Assembly (NCBI RefSeq): GCF_003589595.1
Contig: NW_020654810.1
Location: 15,222,779-15,286,778 of the forward strand
Direction: 5' to 3'
From: Hyposmocoma kahamanoa
Taxonomy: Eukaryota; Arthropoda; Insecta; Lepidoptera; Cosmopterigidae
DNA: 64,000 bases
Shown here in pieces: positions 10,040 to 25,000 of this stretch. Made by a program: the position numbers and the translations under genes. Under the pieces are notes generated by a model. That model searched no databases, had not been told where the DNA came from, and saw nothing but the letters and a program-made list of their open reading frames with translations. The stretch's first letter is position 1. Each line of letters begins with the position of its first letter.

Positions 10040-13000
10040 CTGTAACAGTTAGAAAAATACTATATAGTTGCAACATAATAATTAGGTATACATACAAAAT
10101 TTATAATAACGCACACACTATAATAATGACGCACACACTCAACATAGCCCCGCACTAGGGGAACCCTGTGTCGCGGGTGCCATGGACACATACATAGACA
10201 ACCACAAATTACACCCAAACTCACGAGAGAAATAAATATAGGCTATACAAATATTTCTCCCGGGACCTCTGCGTGGCAGTCCGGCATGATAACCGTTTGG
10301 CCACGGAGGCAGATAAATATTATAATATAATTTCCAGAAATTAAGGAGTACCTACTTGATAAGTTTTTCCACCAATAATACAGGAAGCCTTAGCTTCTTC
10401 GACTTGAGGGCAGACTGGGCAACATTTGCCGGGAGGCGGGGGCAGCGCTCGAGCACCGCATGTCAATACAGGACAAGTATGTCTCATGCACACCGCTGTG
10501 CCGTTCATACATGTGCAGTCTGTGCACGGGTCCACTCGAAACGTGGTGAGATGGGCGTTGAAGTGTTGTCCGATTATGCATGACTTATTTCCTGAAACTG
10601 CATTTCAAATGATTAGACTTGGTTGCCAACAAGCTGAAATACTTGGTAAAATAGTTGTGTTGTGATGAGACTTCAACTTACGTGGCATAATTTTATCCAT
10701 GGTGTTGTACTTGCACCGCGGACAACACTCCCCTATCGGTGTATGCTGCTGAGTGTCATGACAAGGAAGCACAGGACAGGCGCGCTTAGCACACGATAAA
10801 GAACCATGCACACATCTACATGATAGACACGGTTCCTCTGTAATGCGCACATCTCGTCCTTCCCGCACAAGTTGCCCGTTGATTCTGCATCCTGAAATTT
10901 TAATAAATTAAATGTAGCATCTATTAATAATACCTACTTACAGTATTCTCCGAAAAAATCTCCAAAATTATCCTTGTCTATAGAAAAATCTAAACGCCTG
11001 ACGGTGTGTAATTAGCAAAGTCGTTTCACGTAAACGCACGCAACGGAAAACCATCAGGAATCACAACTAACTAATACGCAGGATAACAATCTAGATCAGA
11101 AACCACAGAAACGGATATAATAACTTTCAAATTATAACAACAAGTAGGTACGATAGGTAGGTACAATCTTTTTTTATGTATTATTAACTTTCAGCTCGAA
11201 TTATTGCCGTTTTAAAAAAAATCCTTAAAGGTATTTTAATTTGGGCGCATCATTTTCATTTAGAAGCGAGGGAACCTTTTAGTTCACTTTTATGGTAGGT
11301 ACGCGAAGGGTGCAATAAAATTTAAAACAAAAATGCTTGCCATTGTTCGGGGACTAAAGGCGGTGGGGTCGTGTTGTCTGCGACAAAACGCAATGTCCAT
11401 AAATTAGTGAGGGCGAACGATGAATCAATCAGGACTAAGTCGGGTCGTAATGAGGAGGCCGCACACGGAGCCCACCTCCGCGCCATAGCCGACGGGCACC
11501 CAATCACCTGTAGCCATACCTTGGCGGCTAACACGTATAAATAAACTTGTGCTTTTAGGGATCAATAACTTAATATTACAATACAACACCAGTTGTCAAA
11601 TAGTTTTACGTGGTTAAGTTTATAATTGTACAAAACGCCATTTCGTTCCAATTATGTCACAAATTTAAAATAAAAAATTACGTATGTACTAGGTACACAC
11701 GCAAGCACATCAAGCAACACATTGACGTATCTTGTTCCGTTGCACTGGAGGCGATTTTCGAACAAAAATGTGTAGTCTGATGTGCCGTTGTCCGTAGTAT
11801 GAGAGGTCCCCGTAGAAAAAGTTAACTGTATTTATATTTATATAGTTAGAATCACTCCTTTCAAATCTCTCAGTCACTTTATATATAATATGGGAATAGT
11901 AATAAAGAAAACTTTTATATATTGAATAGTGAGCACTCGATGCTTTACTTAATGGCAATCGTCGCGCGACGTCCGCGCATAATATTAATTGTGACAATGA
12001 CAGCCAAGTGTCTGTCGTAAAACTAGAGACGACCAAACAAAGTAAGTTGTCCTTTTGTGGGAATACAATCAGCATTCATCGGTGGTCCGCGCCGTATGGT
12101 ACGAGTCATACAAATACTAAGTGCTGCGTCATAAACCTTACTCTACACACATACTCTCTTTCCCAATTTCGTTGGCTGCAAAGTAATATTATAGTTCCTA
12201 AGTTCTCCTTTTTTTTTTTCAAGTCAGTAAGTTAACTAAAACTTAATAAATAAAAAATATTTCGCACATGACAACGTAGTATCATCTCAAAATTACTTCA
12301 CGTTATATTATTAATATTTATACGAATGACATACAAATATAGCGAAATTTTGGAGATAAATTATTAATATAACGCAATTTTTGAGATAATACTGTCGAAA
12401 CACAAAACTGCGAATCAGCGCGATGCGAATTCGCAACGCAGAAAATTGCGTCGCAAATTGCTACGATGCGATTTCGTGCGGCAAGGCATCTCACTGCCAC
12501 GGTTCCCATAACCATTCCCTCGAACATCGCCAACCGCACTGAACCGTATTTTTTAAACTAGGTAGCGACACGGATCGTAAAAAGAGTGTTGCACTACTGA
12601 TATTGATAAGACAGTATAGGGAAAAAACGCAAAGAAGATTAACGTCGCAGGATTGCGCGATGCGGAGCCATTCGCAAATTCTTGCGATGCGTCGTGCGAG
12701 CTCGTAGATTTCTGCGATGCGACGTTGCGTCGCAGTTTTGTGTTCCGACCCTTAATTGTCAAGTGCGATTTGAACTTAAACAAAAAGCGTACGACCTCCA
12801 TTTTGTTTGATGTAGGTAGATAATATAGTCTAATAAATAGTCGTACATATTCGACGATTTTTAACTGCCTGGTGGTAAAATAATTTATGCTTAATGGTAA
12901 TTACTGATTCCCGTTTTCACACTACAACACTACCTAAGTAAGCGTGAAAAATTATATTCCATAGTAATTTTAAAAAGTGTAGAATTCGAATTAAGTATGT

Positions 13001-16000
13001 GTTTCCCACAAATTGTTATGTATTAGCCATGAGTTACCTATAAAACATTCACAGCATACGCTGCTAAGCTAATTATTTCAATTTCAAAGTTGGTCGTCGC
13101 GAGCATGTCTAATAATAAAAAAGACAATCGTACAAACTCGTCAGGAATTTCAATGAGACACTTTTTTGTTGTCGTCAAAAATAACTACATAAGTTTGTTT
13201 TCTTTACTTTGTAACAAAAATTCATTGTATGACTTTAAAAAGTCCTCCCTGACATTTACAATTACGAAAAAAAACTTTACTTAATTACCTACCTACCATT
13301 CAACATATATGCTTTAAAGTCTCATGAAATTACAAGACCTGAATGAAGCGTCTTGTTTCCCATTTAAGTTCCACTCGAAAGAAAAAATACATTACTGCGA
13401 TGGTAAGGCCCACGGAATCGTGGAGATACACCAAGTAGGAGCAAAAAACTTAATGCACCGTTGGGATCATAAAACAAACAAATACACGGCTCACCTCTGG
13501 TTCCCGCAGCCGCACTGACGTCGGCTGCTTTGACCATCGCACAAAAACCTACCCGCCTCAACCTCTTAAGTACGTTGTTAACTTTTTGATTTATGGTCAA
13601 TAATAGAGACGCAATGCTGTAGGAGACTTCGACCACCTCGAAACATATGTAATTATTATGAATCGCTGTGAACACGTAACAAGGCCTTATTTCGTATTAG
13701 ATAGAAGTGAATTCTTTTGTCTCCGAGAAAATTAACCGCTCCGGAGTCCGCAAAATGCGATCCATCCCGGTGGTCCTCGCAAAGCAATTTTACAATAATC
13801 TCTTGGGTTCATGACAAAACAAATAAAAACTATTTTTTATTCGCACTTTCATTATATGTTAAATTAACGTAAACTTTGGTCAAGAGTGCAATTAAATTTT
13901 TGTTTTGGCGCCACCATCATACTGTTTATAGCTTTATGTTTTTTGTTTTATTAAGCAAGAATCTGAGATCAATTCGTCTCTGAAGATCAAAGTTTTATGA
14001 CTGTGGCCTTTCATTATTGATATGCCAATTTATTTTCAGCAGAGTGTTCTGTTTAGACAGAAAAATATGTTATTTTGTTGCTCGATAATAATAGTCTTAT
14101 AGATATAAGTATGGAGCAGCAAAACGAGACGAGTTATTGGTCCATTGTCTGAAGGCAGGCTACTGCGCAACGAGTCTTGTGCGCTATGCCATTGTCAACG
14201 ACGGCGTGGGCGCGCCGCGGCCACCTAGCTCAGGCCCTCTTCCTAGGTCAGACATGAAATATGACTACTAATCTCCAGAATAACGACAGAGCCTATTATA
14301 TACCTTACAAACACATAAACATTATAACAGCTGTTGAGTGATGAAGCAATTCCAGTGAGGTGGTAAAGAGATCCCTAGTCTCCAGCATAACAACTAGTCG
14401 GTAATTAATAAAATATAAACATAGGCAATAAAACGATAGAAAGGAATGTGTCGGCAATTTTCAAAAGCGATTTCGAGTCGTCATCTTGTAAATTACTATT
14501 ATTTGATATGGAATTAATAGAGTTGTTAAGGTTTGAGCGCGGAGGTAAATTGGTGGTTGTTTTAGTTTTATTAAGTTCGCGTGGCGGCTTGTGTTTGTTT
14601 TCGTAAGGGATTATGGACGTTGTTTTTTGCTGCCCGCACGTCTGGGTGGGCGCTCTCCGAGACACGGCTGCGCCAGGGCCGCTCACCAATTATATTCATC
14701 GGATATAAAGTACCTACTCCCGGTGGGAAAAGCAGCGTGAAATGGACAATGAACTTTTTCAACGAAATACTTTTTTTACACTATATTAAAACTTTTTCAA
14801 ACCACTAATTTTGAAATAACTTACTCGAGTTAGGCCACTATATTCTTATATTATCAACTAAAATAGAATGTTTATATTAATTAGAAGCTTGACTTACCAT
14901 CGCAAACAGGACAGTTGTAGTGAGTATGCCTCTGGTGTTTGGGCTTTTCACAAGGCGAGTAGCACTCTGGTCTTGAGATAGTGATGACACCGGCCTCACA
15001 GCGTAGCACTTTGCCGTCGTCTGCCCATTCCGTATGAGAAGCGTGTTCAGTCCCATTATACCAGCACCCTTTACATCGCGCACAGCAGCCTTCGCGAGGC
15101 ATCACCACTGCGCACTCTTTCATATCGCCACACTCTTCTCCTCCGTTCCGGCACTCCACGAACCCGTTCTAAAATGAAAAGATATTAGGGGAGATAGAAT
15201 CCATCTCTTAAAGTTTACTTTTGAGTGTTTTTTGTAGTCGCAGATATAGTAGTCGGAGCGTGATTCAGAAAATTCGTCATACGAAATAAGTAGCAACAAT
15301 ATGGTCAACTCTGTGGTTGTTTATTGCTATGAAATCGCAGGTTAAATAGGCAGTAAAACCCTCTCACAATCCTAACTTTAAAGAAATAAAACATTTTTAT
15401 TGTGTATTGGTACGTAGTTATATCAAACCCAAAATATTTTAATGTGCCAATTACATACGAGTACGCGGTTGCGTAGCAGCTGTGATTTTGCTTGTGGCGT
15501 TACGGAACTGTTTATAGTGGATTTTTTCCTCATTCCTTTTATTTTATTTATTTATGCATCACATAGGTATGTTACTAAAAATACGACGTATCATTACAAT
15601 TAAATATTAAGCTGTAAGTGTGTGATATTCCAAGCAATGAATGAGTACTAGAAAATATATTTTTAAGTCCGTAAACGCAAACAATGAAATGAAACTGTTT
15701 TTTCGGATCTTAATCGCGAATAATTGTGTTTTTTCAACCAAAGCAATGTTTCAGACAGTTTTATGTGTAACAATAACGAAAACCTAATATCTCGATGCAA
15801 ATAATGAAGGTAAACAGTTATAATCTCAGTACAGAGTACTAAAAAAACCGACCTCAAAAGTCATTCATCCCCTGGTTTGCCACCCTTAGAGTGTAATTTT
15901 TTCTTCAAATTTAAATGAGACCACTACTGAGGTTATGTATATATATATATCCCATTTGTGAACTGATTTTGATGATTCTTTTTTGTTGGAAAGAGAGTAC

Positions 16001-19000
16001 CTCAGGTGTAGTGATTTGAAGAAAATATTCCACCTCTAAGGGTGGCAAACTGGATGGTTAATGTTTTTTGAGGTAGGTTTCTTAGTACTCTGTACTGTTT
16101 TTGTACTACAAAGTTTTTCGTCGTCATTTTAAAACCATTGTGATTCATCTAACGATGAATAGTAACTAAATTACTCAGAAACAATAAAAAAGACTAGCGC
16201 ATTCACAGGAGGATTGCGTACATAAGTACATTATATTGAAATAAAAGAAAATATTATGATTATCCATTCATGAGCTGCAAACAACGCATGAAGCTTGCTT
16301 TTGTTACGGTGAGGGTTATCAAGTGAACCATGTTTAGGTAATTGTTAATGATGAACTGAAAATATAATGCAACGTTTGCAGAGTCAGTACCGCAAATAAC
16401 GATAAGTATGTAGCAATATTGTGTTTCCTCCAACCGCAAACAAAAGGTCTATCTTCGATTTCTTTAGGTAATAAATTAGTGAAAAATGAGTACAGGCAAG
16501 TATTTTAAAACTGAAACTGCAATGAAACAGGAAACCGCCAGAGCCAATCACAAAAGAAAGTCGTTAATACCATAATAGCTTTCTTTGACCTCGTCAAGAA
16601 CTGAACTCTCAATTAGCGTTGTGATAAAATGCACTTGGCCAATATACGCAGCGTTTTCATCTGTAATAAGATCAGGACCCATTCACATAATTATTTATTG
16701 CGCTGTTTAACGGCTCTTTGTTCTCAGGCGCATTTGCATTGGGCACGTGGCTGGGCTCGGGGAAAATGTTAATAGCATTTCTACATAACCTCTTAATACC
16801 TACGCATTAAGCATAAGTATGGCCAGATAAACTTCTAAGCAACGAGCAACTGCTTTACTAGTTTTTTAGACTTATCGGGCTGTTGCGTACGTATCGAACA
16901 AGATACTAAGTAGATAATCATGTAAAGTGTTGTTACATAAGGAAACGGTTATTTAATGTTTAACAGTCCAAGGAATTCAAGCAACTTGCTAACAAGTCGA
17001 CTGGCAGACAGATCAATATTGGCAGCTAATATTTGCACAAATCTGTACACTATCATCGTTTTAACGCCAAACATTGAACCTAATTCTATTAGTTTATTGG
17101 GTTCAACGCCGGTGCTCACAGATTTCCCTTTGATATACCTACCTAAGAAATACAAGACAACGCTTTTGTGCAGAAACACTGAGATAAACCAAACGTATGA
17201 TTTTAAATTCAAGAAACTTACTTTCTTCAAATTGTTTTAGATTACGAGAAAATTTCATTACACACCTACCATTAGTGAGAAAAAGATTTTCTGAAAATTC
17301 TTAAAACGGGTTCTTAGAAGTAATCGACAAAGCACATGAGATAACAACACATTTTTTTTATATTTTACACATTATCTACGCGAGGTTGCCCACTCTCTGT
17401 TGTTTATTGTTTTTCAATATTTCGGCCGAATTTCACATGCGGCTCTCTTTGAACTCACCCTCGAATAGCGAAATATTTACGTTAGACGTCGGATAAAAAT
17501 ACGTGTAAGTCTGTCGACTGGCCATTACTTAGCATAATTTGTGTGCAGCATAAAACAGAACAGATTACCGATTAATACCTACATTCAATATGCGAATTAG
17601 GGTAAGCCGTATGAACTTTAATAAACTTAAATTAATTGTATGTTTATGTGGATTATCAATGCTCATTATTAAACACGGTTGTGCTAGTTATCAGTCCTTT
17701 AACAATACCTATTTTTTCACTTACAAAAACAGCTTAATAGCTAATTAAATTATGGAACATTATATTACGATTTTATGAGGCTTATTTATTTATTTATTTA
17801 TTAAGGTTCGCCAACAATTGTTACAACAACATTATGAGTGGTTACTATTGCAGAAGTACTATACTAATTGCACAATTTTTTACAGATGAAAACAGCATGC
17901 AAGTAAATTAGTGGACACAATGAAGTAGTACGTGATGGATATGTACTCGACTCGTCTTTATGGACACATTTCAATAGTAAATAAAAAAGAAAGAAAATAA
18001 ATAAACCTAAAGTGTATACTATAATATACTCTGCGCCTAAAGCTATAAATTAAAATAAAAGAAAAATAGATCACGATGACGTGATAGACCTACGGAATTT
18101 AAACAAGGAATCGTGAAATATATCTAGATTATTTATATCAATGCTAAGATGATTGTATAAGCACAGACGAGGAACTCGCGAGTTGTGACCTACGCTACTG
18201 TCCTGTGAATAGGCGTCGAAAAGAGAGCTTTAATTCTGTGACGGGGATACCTATGCGGCACTTTAAATTTGGATTGTACATCAGGAACTTAGTGCCTATT
18301 TCTACGAAATTAGTGCCTAATTACAAATCAATGCTTTTATCGCAAGATTAAAAGTCTCGGTGGCCTTGTTAACAACATAAAAACCATATATTGTGTTTTT
18401 TAAACAGACTTCGGCAGCAGTAGAGCTCGGAAGTATTGCCATCTTATGTGTTACTGCCGGCAAGCAGTAATATGAGCATTACTGCGTTCCTGTTTATAAA
18501 GGTAGGGGTTCTAGCGAAATTATAGGCATATTATTATGGAACTTGTCAACTTATGTATCAGGGTAATGGGCGCAGTGGCAGTGCTTCTCATATCTTTGCG
18601 ATTTTTTATTTATTTATTTGGTTTACCAACAGCTATTACATTGTGACTTATTTTCTAGGTACAATAATTTGTGGTTTTAAGTTTAATGCACAGCTAATTA
18701 CAGGTAAACACCTCATGCAAAAAAAGTGGCAAAGGAATTTATAACACTTAACTTAAGTATGTTATTAGAAACAAATACTAATAACTGCCTACGTCTATAC
18801 AAAAAAAATGCTATTTTATCTTATCTTAATGTTTTTTTAAAACAAAAGCAAACAAACTGCATGTACGTCCACATATTCACTATTTATAAGTTACAAATTC
18901 TGTATATAGGTAGTCGTAACAAATCTAGTTCTTCGAAGATGTGGGCAAAGTGCTGGATAAGGTATCGGAGGTATCTATGAGGCACTCTAAATCTTATTTA

Positions 19001-22000
19001 GCTTAGTAGAATCGGACAATCAATTTGGTTTCGTAGTAATTAAAACCCTGAGATTTACAACACTGAGCGGCACTGCAACTGTTACTAACAGATGTGTCGC
19101 TTACCTACCAGTTATCACCAGGTGCACAACTTGTTCGTTCCGTCACTTGATATAAAAAAAATATGGAAAAGTACTACACAATGTTCTTGATAGATTTAAC
19201 ATTTGACACAAAATGTAGAGGGTTATCAACTAGGTAAGTTAGTTGGTTAATTTCAACATATAACTGCTAAACGTCGTTGTACCTAACTTGCGTAATTAAT
19301 AGCGACAGATGACAATATCGATTTGACCGACTTACTAGCTTGGTTAATTAGCTTTTTGCGAACGTTTTCCTTTACGCGTTTGTTTACTTTGAGTAGAATC
19401 GGTAATTACCTAAGTATTAATGAATAAGTTGTGATTGTTCCTATTAAGAACAAGTATTGTGCTTATAGTTATGAACAGTTTAACACTTGTTTCACAATTT
19501 TACAATACTTAAGGTATACAATTTTATTAAAAGAAATGGCAATAAAGAAGTGATACGATTAAGATTGGACATTTCTGTGTAAGCCTCTCCTATTACATCC
19601 CTAAGTTGACGATTTGGTTTATGAAAAATTGTTTAGGCTTAATAAACCAGAGCTATAAACATTTGTACATAGCCCATAATAAGAACGATATGATTACGTT
19701 TTACTTAGTGCATGAATCGTAGGAAATTCTCTGTTGTCGTCATTTAAATTGTAACGTACGTACCCAATTTCATTTGTAAATAAATTATTTTGAATTTGTA
19801 TATTTGTGTACATAAGCATTACACGACTTCTCATAAAATATTATCAGAACATATTTTTAACCTCACATTCTCAATGTTCGCATCGAGTTGATAACATAAT
19901 AATAACGTCCACACTCAACGCACACACTCAACACTCAACAGACAGGGTTTCCCTAGTGCGGGGCTACGCACTAGGAAAACTCTGTCTCGATGAATAATGC
20001 AGGTCATTTTTGGGATAAAACAAAATTTAAATACGTTATTTTAGTCATATAGATTATTGGGGAAAAGATAATCAGGAAACGAATAACTAGTCAATGTGTC
20101 AAAATAGGGACACATGAAATGATGATGTAACGGAAGAATTCGCAACGTGTCTTCAGACAAATGAAACAAAATCTACTCCATAATCGCCGAGAGGTTTTCG
20201 GAGAAATAAAATGAAAGAAATATAATTTACAAAAAAAAAGATTATAAAGTTTTATGTGTAGCTTTTGTGTGTTGTTGTAATGTTTTCGTAAAAGGTATGT
20301 TTAAAATAACCCAAAAGTATATATATATATATATATATACTCGTTTGTCATTTTGGAATAACATTCAGATACGCCTGTATATTTAACTGTTTATGCACTA
20401 TTTTGAGAGCAGTACGGTTCAAATTGGAACACCTAGCTGTCAGACAAGTTGATGCTAATTAATCATATACAGGTTGATGTTGTTTTCTATTTTGAGCATT
20501 TAATTTTTTTATTTTTAGTTTACTTTACACACGCTCATAGCCCGCACTAGGGAACGGACATACATAGGTATGTCCATGGCATCCGTTCACCACAAACTAC
20601 ACTCAAACTCACGAGAGAAATAATATAGGCAACACAAATATTTCTCCCGGCCCGGGAATTGAACCTGGGACCTTTGCGTGGCAGTCCGGCAAAGTAACCG
20701 TTCGGCCACGGAGGCAGTTAATAAAATAATACTAATACAGACACCGGTCCTGCTCGATACGGTGCGTATTGTCGCCGGTTCTTGAAAATGAATCCCTGAC
20801 CCCTGCCGACTGTGCCATTGACTGGGAGTACCGCCAAAAAATAATAATTATTTATTTCCAATTTAAAAATAAATTCGTTACAAATATTGGACATCAAGTT
20901 GATCCCAAAGCATCACGCTGCCGTTTTCGGGTGACCGCCAGGCTACTTCCCGTTTTGATAGCAAAATATCCTCGACACTTCCTGCTCCCTTGCGCAACAA
21001 TGCGTACCATCTTTACACCGGGGCGGCGGCGCGGCTATATAAGTTAAATTGTTTAATAATGTTAATACTCGTTGTGCTTGAACATATTCAGGATATATTT
21101 ACGAACATTAACTTTTTCGTTTTGTTTTTTTTTCTTGGATCGGCAGTATGGGATCTTACATAGTCCATCTAAATAAGTAATCATAGAGCTAATCACATTG
21201 CTGTAAAGCACGAAAATGTGTAAGTAAAGAAGTAGAGTACGCAGAAATCGGTAACGGCTATGTGCTTATATAAGATAATACGTAGGACACGTTTGCAGGA
21301 GAGCAGCAGACTTGTTCTAGAGTGGTGACCACGTCAAGGCAAACGTAGCGTAAAATGTCCTGTCCTGCGGCAATATGGACGGAGTATGGATAGACGACTT
21401 GAGAAAGGTGGCAGGCTTGATTCGGACGGCAAAGGATCGCGAAAGTTGATATGCTCAGAAGAGAGTTATGTTTAACAGTGGATGCATGTAAGCTGATGAT
21501 CATAGGATAGCAGGTTATTTACCTTAGACAGATTAAGTCAAGGGTACTAGGGAACTATGACCTGAAACTGACATTTTAGATAGCACCCGTGCCGACGGAA
21601 ACACATGTGACGTCACCGTATAAATTGATACAAAATTAGTACTTCAATAATACCAATTAACGCTAAACAAGAATCCACAAATACGCTGGATGTGTTGCAT
21701 TAAATTCGAATGCTAACATTTATTTCAAATGTTTATCTCTTAATTTACATAATGGAGTCTCGGCAGACTGCACGGTACCTGTCTCTATCTGAACATTCGC
21801 AATTTATGCGCTTTACCTCCTCGCTATCGCCACTCTGTCCTCCGATACATACCTATATCTTCGTTACTTCGCAATAAAATACCGCATTTGTTCTTGTTAT
21901 TCAATTTATGTTTTGTGACAGACGCTAAGTGGGTAATAAAATTCAATTATTCTCGTGGGTTATACCGTCATTTGTTGCGATTTTACAATACTTATTTAAG

Positions 22001-25000
22001 GAGATACTGAGGTTATCGTCCTAACGTTTGCTAATGTCAAATTGGAAAAAAATACAAAATAAAATAAAAATAGGTTAAGTAGGTAGATTGTGCAGCACGA
22101 TTATTATAAATTACTTCAAAAATCATGAATACATAAATAAATTTTAAAGTTCATTAATCATAATACGTGTTTAGTATGTATTGTATATTACATGTATTCT
22201 TATTCTTAGTATATCTTGGTAAGAAAATATACTTCAAAAAAGTTTGTCTTTTCGGTAAACATTAAGAATGGTTAAAAAATTTACCTTTATAAGATTTTAT
22301 CAAGTGAAAAAAATATTGTTAAGTATTTTCAAAACACCTAGGTATATCAAAGTTTATAGATCCTTCATCACACATCATGTCTGGTAAACATTTTAATAAA
22401 ACTCTATACCCACATTGGTACTAAGTATTAGGTGTAAAAATTGAGAACGACTTAAGGCAAGCATCTAATTAAAACGTGTGTAAAGGCTAGTAACTATGCG
22501 CATAGACCGACTGTAATTGTATCTAGGCGAGTAAGCGATCCCGGGCGGCGGCGGCGCGGCGCAGTGTTCGCGCAAGGCCGAATGCGGCTGCGCTGGCGCC
22601 TTCTTCTATACTCGCCCTTTTTTGCGTAACTCTACGTTTGTGTCTTCGTCACACATAATTTTTTTCTTTTACTTTAATTAGCAACAGCATCAAGTTTAGG
22701 CTAGTCAAGAAAGTAAACTTACCTTTCTATAAATTACCGAGAAGTGTAATTTGGAAATTATGTAAAATGAAAGATAAAAATAAAAAGTTTGAAAATTGTA
22801 ATAAGTCGAATGAATCTAAAAGTGTCTACTATTCTACACAGGAGTTTGTGCAAATCAGGGTACCCATACCACAACTTGTACTTCAAAATGGATACTAATG
22901 GGTTAGTATGGGTCAAGGTGAAACTAATTACCAATACTGTATTAAAATTTAGAAAGAATCTTAAAATTTTGATATTTTTTGCATCATAGCAAAACAACAA
23001 CAATGTCGATGATGTGTGGCGTGTAAAAAATACGCGGTGCTAGAAGAACCGGTGCGACCGCATACCGCGCGCGCGCTCGCGGCAAGGCCTCGGCGGCACC
23101 TGCGCGCCCGCCCGCGCCCGCGCCGCTCGCCACTCACCCACTTTCACATTTGGACCCAACATCTCATACACATACTACATCAACAATTATCATTCGGCCG
23201 AATGCCATCCCTTATACTGCACACTATCTACACGACATCTTACGCTTGCACGAAGTTTTTTCAAAAATTCATTACTAGGCGTCTCAACCGGTCGTTGCTC
23301 AACATGTCTTCTCATGAATTATTATAGTAAATATGGATTCCATTGAACAGGATGTTATCAAAAACGTACTTTAACTTCAATGTTACTTGTTGAGGTATAT
23401 TCCTTGAAAATACTTTTATCGATTTCCTTCTTTGCCCACCCCTTTACTGTAATACCTTCATTTTACTACGGATGCCATACTGTCACATACTCGTAAGTCT
23501 GCTGACGCGACACCTACCAGAAAGCTTCTTGTACTTTGTACCATAAGCAATATCATTGCATATTTATGTCGCTAATGACCAACTTAAACTTTGAAACAAC
23601 AAACTTTAAAAGTTAGTCATAGTTCTGGACCAAAATAAATCATGAATCACAAAAAACTGAGTATAGCGAATTTATGAGCAGTATTCCCAAAATATCTCTC
23701 CTTATCGAATATATTGAAGTTCTGTGCTAGCGCGTCTGTAGAGCGACTTGGAGCAAGTAGCGCGCGCACGCTCATTACAGGTACTTGACTCAGCAATTTA
23801 CTTGTAACTATAAAGCACAATTTATGGGATATTAATAGAGTGCACGGCCACGACAAAAATAGCGACTCGTGCAGCATTACTTAATTATCAGCCTGCAGAA
23901 GCGGCCAGTGAACGCCAGCAGCCCACAGTCGTGCCGGCCCAGCGCAGACACGTAACTGTTCCACGTTAGAAATTGCCCGCCATGATTCAATTAAATTGTC
24001 ATGAAGGGCCGCGAGCCCTATTATTACACTAGAACAGCATTTTGCTCTTTATTTATTTATTCGCGTTTTATTGCAGAATTTTCAATTTGCAACATAATGA
24101 TGATTCACTTAAGTGCTCTAGTCGTGTTTTATGCGAATAGTAAAACGTAAAATTTAAAGTGCTACATTAAATCAAGTAATAGTTTACTTAAGTATAGGTA
24201 TACCCAAATGCCAAATGCTTAAGTAGTATAGTCGAAATCTCAAACTTAGATGTCAGTATGTATTTTTATTCAAGATGTCCTGTTAGTTGTAAGTATACTT
24301 AACGTTAATATAGACGTAAAATAATCTACAAAGAATTACATTACAAGTTAAAATCAATTATACAAAACTCCAATTGCATTTTATTGTTGTACATGTAGTT
24401 ATTATTCTAAATGAACGTGACTTTGGTATAGGGCGAGTTCAGAACAAATTATACTACCCGCAAAGTAAATACTGCTATGAATACATAGGGAATTTTATAT
24501 CTCGTGGAAGTAGTGACTATAAAACTTAATTACTATTTAATACTAGTCACAAATATTTAAAAAAATTATCTTCTTTGCGCACTATATTTCAAAACGCTAT
24601 GCAGTAAAATGCACAGCTATATTCGTGTGGTGCAAGGTTTATGAAACGCAGAAAATGGGTATTAGTGAAATGAGGGAGGGCAGTTAGTGGCGATGTCGGT
24701 GGTAGCGGCGTCGGCGGGTGGCAGCGCGGGCGCGGGCGGGTGCCAAGAGGCTGTAATCCGCGCTTCGATAAATGACATGCCTCATTAAAGTAAGCGGTGC
24801 GCAGTAGCGGCGAGATGCTATCAACCGGCTACTTGATTGTATAAAAAGGCTAATGGCACCCTGGGGTTTTTCTTGACGACGTCGTAGACGCCACACACCT
24901 GGCTCCGTGTAATCTAACACCATTTCAGTAAATTAAACCCTGATACAAATCGAATACGAATGCATCACATACGGATACAACTCACTTCTCCCGTGCATTA

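Noticed and set aside
20640..20716. Candidate tRNA gene on the - strand
   Set aside because: It belongs to SINE family B, with copies at 10110 and 27165.
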